Shown: positions 61,249-64,000 of the stretch, in pieces
Position numbering within the stretch: position 1 is the first letter of the stretch
Layout: the number at the start of each line of letters is the position of its first letter
From: Promicromonospora sukumoe 327MFSha3.1
GTDB taxonomy: Bacteria > Actinomycetota > Actinomycetes > Actinomycetales > Cellulomonadaceae
Assembly (NCBI RefSeq): GCF_000385135.1
Contig: NZ_ARQM01000010.1
Location: forward strand, 1,364,001-1,428,000
Direction of reading: 5' to 3'
DNA length: 64,000 nucleotides
Made by a program: the position numbers and the translations under genes
The notes under the pieces: model-generated
The model's database searches: none
What the model was told of the DNA's origin: nothing
Seen by the model: only the letters and a program-made list of their open reading frames with translations

Positions 61249-62063
61249 CCTCCTCGCGCCTGAGAGGGGCCCTGATCACCGCGGTCACGTGGGTGCTCGT
61301 GCTCATGTTCTTCTTCCCCGTGGCCTGGATGGTGTTCACCGCGTTCAAGCCCGAGCACCAGGCCGCGACGTCGCCGCCCACGTTCGCGCCCGACCTCACG
61401 CTCGACCGGTTCGGCGCCGTCTTCGACCGCGACATGCTGCCGTACCTGATCAACTCGTTCAGCGCGAGCCTCGGGTCCACGCTCCTCGTGCTCGCCCTGG
61501 CGATCCCCGCCGCCTACGCCCTGAGCATCCGGCCCGTGACCAACGTGCGCGACGCCCTGTTCTTCTTCATCTCGACCCGCTTCATGCCGGTGGCGGCCTC
61601 GATCATCCCCGTCTACCTGCTGTTGCAGTCCGTCGGCGGGCTCGACAACATCACCTGGCTGACCATCCTCTACGTGGGTGTCAACCTGCCCATCGCCGTC
61701 TGGATGATGCGCTCGTTCCTCGCCGAGGTGCCGCGCGAGGTCATCGAGGCCGCCCAGCTCGACGGCGCCCGCCTCGGCACCGAGATCTTCCGCGTGGTGC
61801 TGCCCATCGTGCTGCCCGGCGTCGCCGCAGCCGGCCTGATCTGCTTCATCTTCGCGTGGAACGAGTTCTTCCTCGCCAACCTGCTCACCGCCCAGGTGGC
61901 CCGGCCCACCCCGCCGTTCCTGACCAGCTTCGTGGACGGCCGCGGCCAGTTCCTCGCCGTCCTGTCCGCCGCCGCCACCGTCGCCATCGTGCCCGTGGTG
62001 CTCGCCGGCTGGATCGCGCAGAAGCAGCTCGTCCGCGGCCTCGCGATGGGAGCGATCAAGTGA
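61245..62063 (+). CDS. Sugar/polyol ABC transporter permease 2 (MalG/SmoG-like)
   Basis: The 272-residue membrane protein has six hydrophobic segments and the EAA loop IEAAQLDGARLGTEIFRVVLP, typical of MalG-type permeases. AWNEFFLANLLTA near the end is also family-typical. The start and stop both overlap neighbours (ATGA and GTGA), so it is coupled to permease 1 and the dehydrogenase. Confidence 0.9.
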   Translation: MTSSRLRGALITAVTWVLVLMFFFPVAWMVFTAFKPEHQAATSPPTFAPDLTLDRFGAVFDRDMLPYLINSFSASLGSTLLVLALAIPAAYALSIRPVTNVRDALFFFISTRFMPVAASIIPVYLLLQSVGGLDNITWLTILYVGVNLPIAVWMMRSFLAEVPREVIEAAQLDGARLGTEIFRVVLPIVLPGVAAAGLICFIFAWNEFFLANLLTAQVARPTPPFLTSFVDGRGQFLAVLSAAATVAIVPVVLAGWIAQKQLVRGLAMGAIK

Positions 62064-63496
62064 CGATGCTCGACCTCGCCGCCCCGCCGTACGACCGCAC
62101 CGGCATCCGCGTCGGCATCGTGCACCTCGGCGTCGGCGGGTTCCACCGCGCGCACCAGGCGCTCGCGGTCGACGAGCTGCTGCGCCGCGGCGAGGCCCGC
62201 GACTGGGGCATCTGCGGTGTGGGCCTGCTGCCCGGCGACGCGGCGATGCGCGACGCCCTGCTGCCGCAGGACGGCCTGTACACGCTGGTGACCAAGCACG
62301 CCGACGGCGACCTCGACGCCCGGGTGGTCGGCAGCATCGTGGAGTACCTGTTCGCGCCCGACGACCCGGAGGCCGTGCTGGAGCGCATGGCCCACCCGGA
62401 CACCCGCATCGTGTCGCTCACCATCACCGAGGGCGGCTACAACTTCAACCAGGTCACCGGCGCGTTCGACGCGAGCGCGCCCGACGTCGTCGCCGACGCC
62501 CGGCCCGGGGCCGTCCCGGCCACCGTGTTCGGTTACGTGGTCGAGGCCCTGGCCCGGCGCAGGGCGCGCGGCCTGCCGCCGTTCACCGTGATGTCCTGCG
62601 ACAACGTGCAGGGCAACGGCGAGATGGCGCGCGCCGTCTTCGCGGCCTTCGCCGGGCTGCGCGACCCGGAGCTGGGCCGGTGGGTGCACGACGCCGTCGC
62701 GTTCCCCAGCTCGATGGTCGACCGCATCACGCCCGTCACCACCGAGGCGGACCGGGCCCTGGTGGCCGAGCGGTTCGGCGTCCAGGACCGCTGGCCCGTG
62801 GTGGCCGAGCCGTTCTTCCAGTGGGTGCTGGAGGACCGGTTCCCGCTCGGCCGGCCGCCGCTGGAGGACGCGGGCGTGCAGCTCGTCGCCGACGTCGAGC
62901 CGTACGAGCTGATGAAGCTGCGGCTCCTGAACGCCAGCCACCAGGCCATGGCGTACTTCGGCCGCCTGGCCGGGTACGAGTACGCCCACGAGGCGATGGC
63001 CGACCCGGACCTGGCGCGGTTCGTGCGCGGGTTCATGGACCGTGAGGCGACGCCGACCCTGGCGCCGGTGCCCGGCGTCGACCTGGAGGAGTACAAGGCG
63101 ACGCTGATCGAGCGGTTCGGCAACCCCGCCGTCCGCGACACGCTTGCCCGGCTCGGCGCCGAGACGTCGGACCGCATCCCCAAGTTCCTCGTGCCGCTGG
63201 TGCGCGAGCAGCTCCGCACAGGCGGCGAGGTCACGCTGTCGGCGGCGGTCGTGGCGAGCTGGGCGCGGTACGCCGAGGGGGTCGACGAGCGGGGCGAGCC
63301 GATCGAGGTGGTCGACCGGCTCGCGGACCGGCTGGTCCCGCTGGCCCGGTCCCAGCGCGCCGACCCGCTGGCGTTCCTGCGCGCCCCCGCATTGTTCGGC
63401 TCGCTCGTCCAGGAGCCGCGCTTCGTCGAGCCGTACCTCGACGCGCTCGACTCCCTGCACCGGGCGGGGGCGCGCGCGACGCTGGCCGGGCTATGA
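62060..63496 (+). CDS. Mannitol dehydrogenase family protein
   Basis: The 478-residue protein belongs to the long-chain polyol dehydrogenases (mannitol 2-dehydrogenase, fructuronate reductase, altronate oxidoreductase). It has VGIVHLGVGGFHRAHQALAV at the N-terminus for NAD binding, TITEGGYNFN, SCDNVQGNGEMAR, PSSMVDRITPVTT and the catalytic-region MKLRLLNASHQAMAYFGRL with the active-site Lys-x6-His type pattern. It should oxidise mannitol, arabitol or sorbitol to a ketose after uptake by the preceding importer. The GTG at 62060 overlaps the permease stop; ATG 62066 is an alternative. Confidence 0.91.
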   Translation: MTMLDLAAPPYDRTGIRVGIVHLGVGGFHRAHQALAVDELLRRGEARDWGICGVGLLPGDAAMRDALLPQDGLYTLVTKHADGDLDARVVGSIVEYLFAPDDPEAVLERMAHPDTRIVSLTITEGGYNFNQVTGAFDASAPDVVADARPGAVPATVFGYVVEALARRRARGLPPFTVMSCDNVQGNGEMARAVFAAFAGLRDPELGRWVHDAVAFPSSMVDRITPVTTEADRALVAERFGVQDRWPVVAEPFFQWVLEDRFPLGRPPLEDAGVQLVADVEPYELMKLRLLNASHQAMAYFGRLAGYEYAHEAMADPDLARFVRGFMDREATPTLAPVPGVDLEEYKATLIERFGNPAVRDTLARLGAETSDRIPKFLVPLVREQLRTGGEVTLSAAVVASWARYAEGVDERGEPIEVVDRLADRLVPLARSQRADPLAFLRAPALFGSLVQEPRFVEPYLDALDSLHRAGARATLAGL

Positions 63497-63565
63497 CTTT
63501 CGTCAGGGGTGCTCCGGCAACCTGACCGATGTGCCGGGGCCGCGGTGCTCCATAGCGTGCGGCAC

Positions 63566-64000
63566 ATGGAGAAGACACCCCTGACCAGGCATCTCGCCGC
63601 CGCGCTGCTCACGCTCGGCCTCGCGGCGGCGGGCGCCGGCCCCGCCGCCGCGGCATCCGTGGCATCCGCAGCCGGACCCACCCCCGAGGCGATCGACGCC
63701 TACCTCGTCGACCTCCACGAGGCCTCGGGGGTGCCCGGCCTGTCCGCCGTGGTGACGCACGGCGACCGGGTGGTCCACGCCGCCGGGTACGGCCACGACT
63801 CCACCGGCGCCCCGGTCACCGCGCAGACCCCGATGCGGATCGCGTCCGTCAGCAAGTCGTTCACCGCCATGGCCGTGCTGGTCCTGGCGGAGGACGGCGC
63901 GATCGACCTCGACGCCCCGGTCACCCGCCAGCTCCCCGAGCTGGAGCTGGCCGACCCCCGCGTCGACGAGATCACCGTCCGGCAGCTCCTCGACCAGACC
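63566..64000 (+). CDS. Secreted serine hydrolase (beta-lactamase class C-like), 3' end outside the window
   Basis: The frame from ATG 63566 is open for 145 codons to the window end. A signal peptide (TRHLAAALLTLGLAAAGAG, then AAA) is followed by IDAYLVDLHEASGVPGLSAV and IASVSKSFTAMAVLVLAEDG. SVSK contains the SxxK motif with nucleophile Ser94 and Lys97. This defines the beta-lactamase/D-alanyl-D-alanine-carboxypeptidase-like serine hydrolase family; true antibiotic resistance is not implied. The YxN and HxG motifs would be beyond the edge. It starts 69 bases after the dehydrogenase. Confidence 0.8.
   Translation, partial: MEKTPLTRHLAAALLTLGLAAAGAGPAAAASVASAAGPTPEAIDAYLVDLHEASGVPGLSAVVTHGDRVVHAAGYGHDSTGAPVTAQTPMRIASVSKSFTAMAVLVLAEDGAIDLDAPVTRQLPELELADPRVDEITVRQLLDQT

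Noticed and set aside
63566-64000. Beta-lactamase resistance gene
   Set aside because: Only the SxxK part is visible; the family includes many peptidases and esterases, so resistance cannot be claimed.

Overview
The window is 64 kb of very high G+C DNA with NNC/NNG-biased codons, frequent GTG starts and long spurious reading frames opposite real genes. The chromosomal order xerD, parA-like, scpA, scpB, rluB-like, cmk, der, then lgt, together with ANTAR, F420-type luciferase-like, IdeR-box and many apparently leaderless genes, points to an actinobacterium. A member of the Micrococcales (Cellulomonas/Cellulosimicrobium-like) is my inference, not something the sequence proves. No rRNA, tRNA, CRISPR array, phage or intact insertion sequence was seen.

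Layout. 1-501: 5' part of a secreted protein running off the left edge. 0.6-10 kb: CitE-like lyase and the core block xerD-parA-scpA-scpB-rluB-cmk-der-lgt. 10-14.4 kb: MFS exporter, a membrane protein bracketed by two nearly identical palindromes, a DUF4232-type lipoprotein and a GH43 glycosidase. 14.4-20 kb: jetA-jetB-jetC, the loop-extruding part of a Wadjet/MksBEF defence condensin, without the expected jetD nuclease. 20-24.2 kb: iron-siderophore uptake operon behind an IdeR/DtxR box. 24.2-27 kb: methyltransferase, F420-type oxidoreductase, GAF-ANTAR regulator. 27-30.6 kb: UbiA prenyltransferase divergent from a type III PKS, ICMT-like methyltransferase and FAD monooxygenase, resembling phenolic-lipid (srsABC-like) clusters. 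30.7-36.9 kb: ribbon-helix-helix regulator with its own palindromic operator, DUF4097 protein, two ABC-2 exporters and a histidine kinase without a response regulator. 36.8-39.7 kb: SGNH hydrolase, TetR regulator, DUF418 membrane protein.

40-43 kb has visibly lower G+C and looks acquired: a secreted I36-like protein, a CYTH-domain enzyme, a HIT-like hydrolase and a coupled pair of small genes. 43.3-44.5 kb is TerC. 44.5-56.1 kb is an eight-gene minus-strand operon (amidase, spermidine/putrescine-type ABC importer, HyuA, HyuB, FAD protein) in which most stops and starts overlap, divergent from a MocR-type regulator lacking the PLP lysine. 57.7-63.5 kb is a polyol module: DeoR regulator, palindrome, sigA-like promoter, ABC importer and mannitol dehydrogenase family enzyme. 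The 5' part of a serine hydrolase runs off the right edge.

The most interesting items are the Jet condensin without its nuclease, the degenerate MocR, the repeat-bearing HyuB extension, the RHH/DUF4097/ABC cassette with a clear operator, the duplicated long palindromes, and a start-site correction that restores the ExExK signature of the CYTH enzyme.
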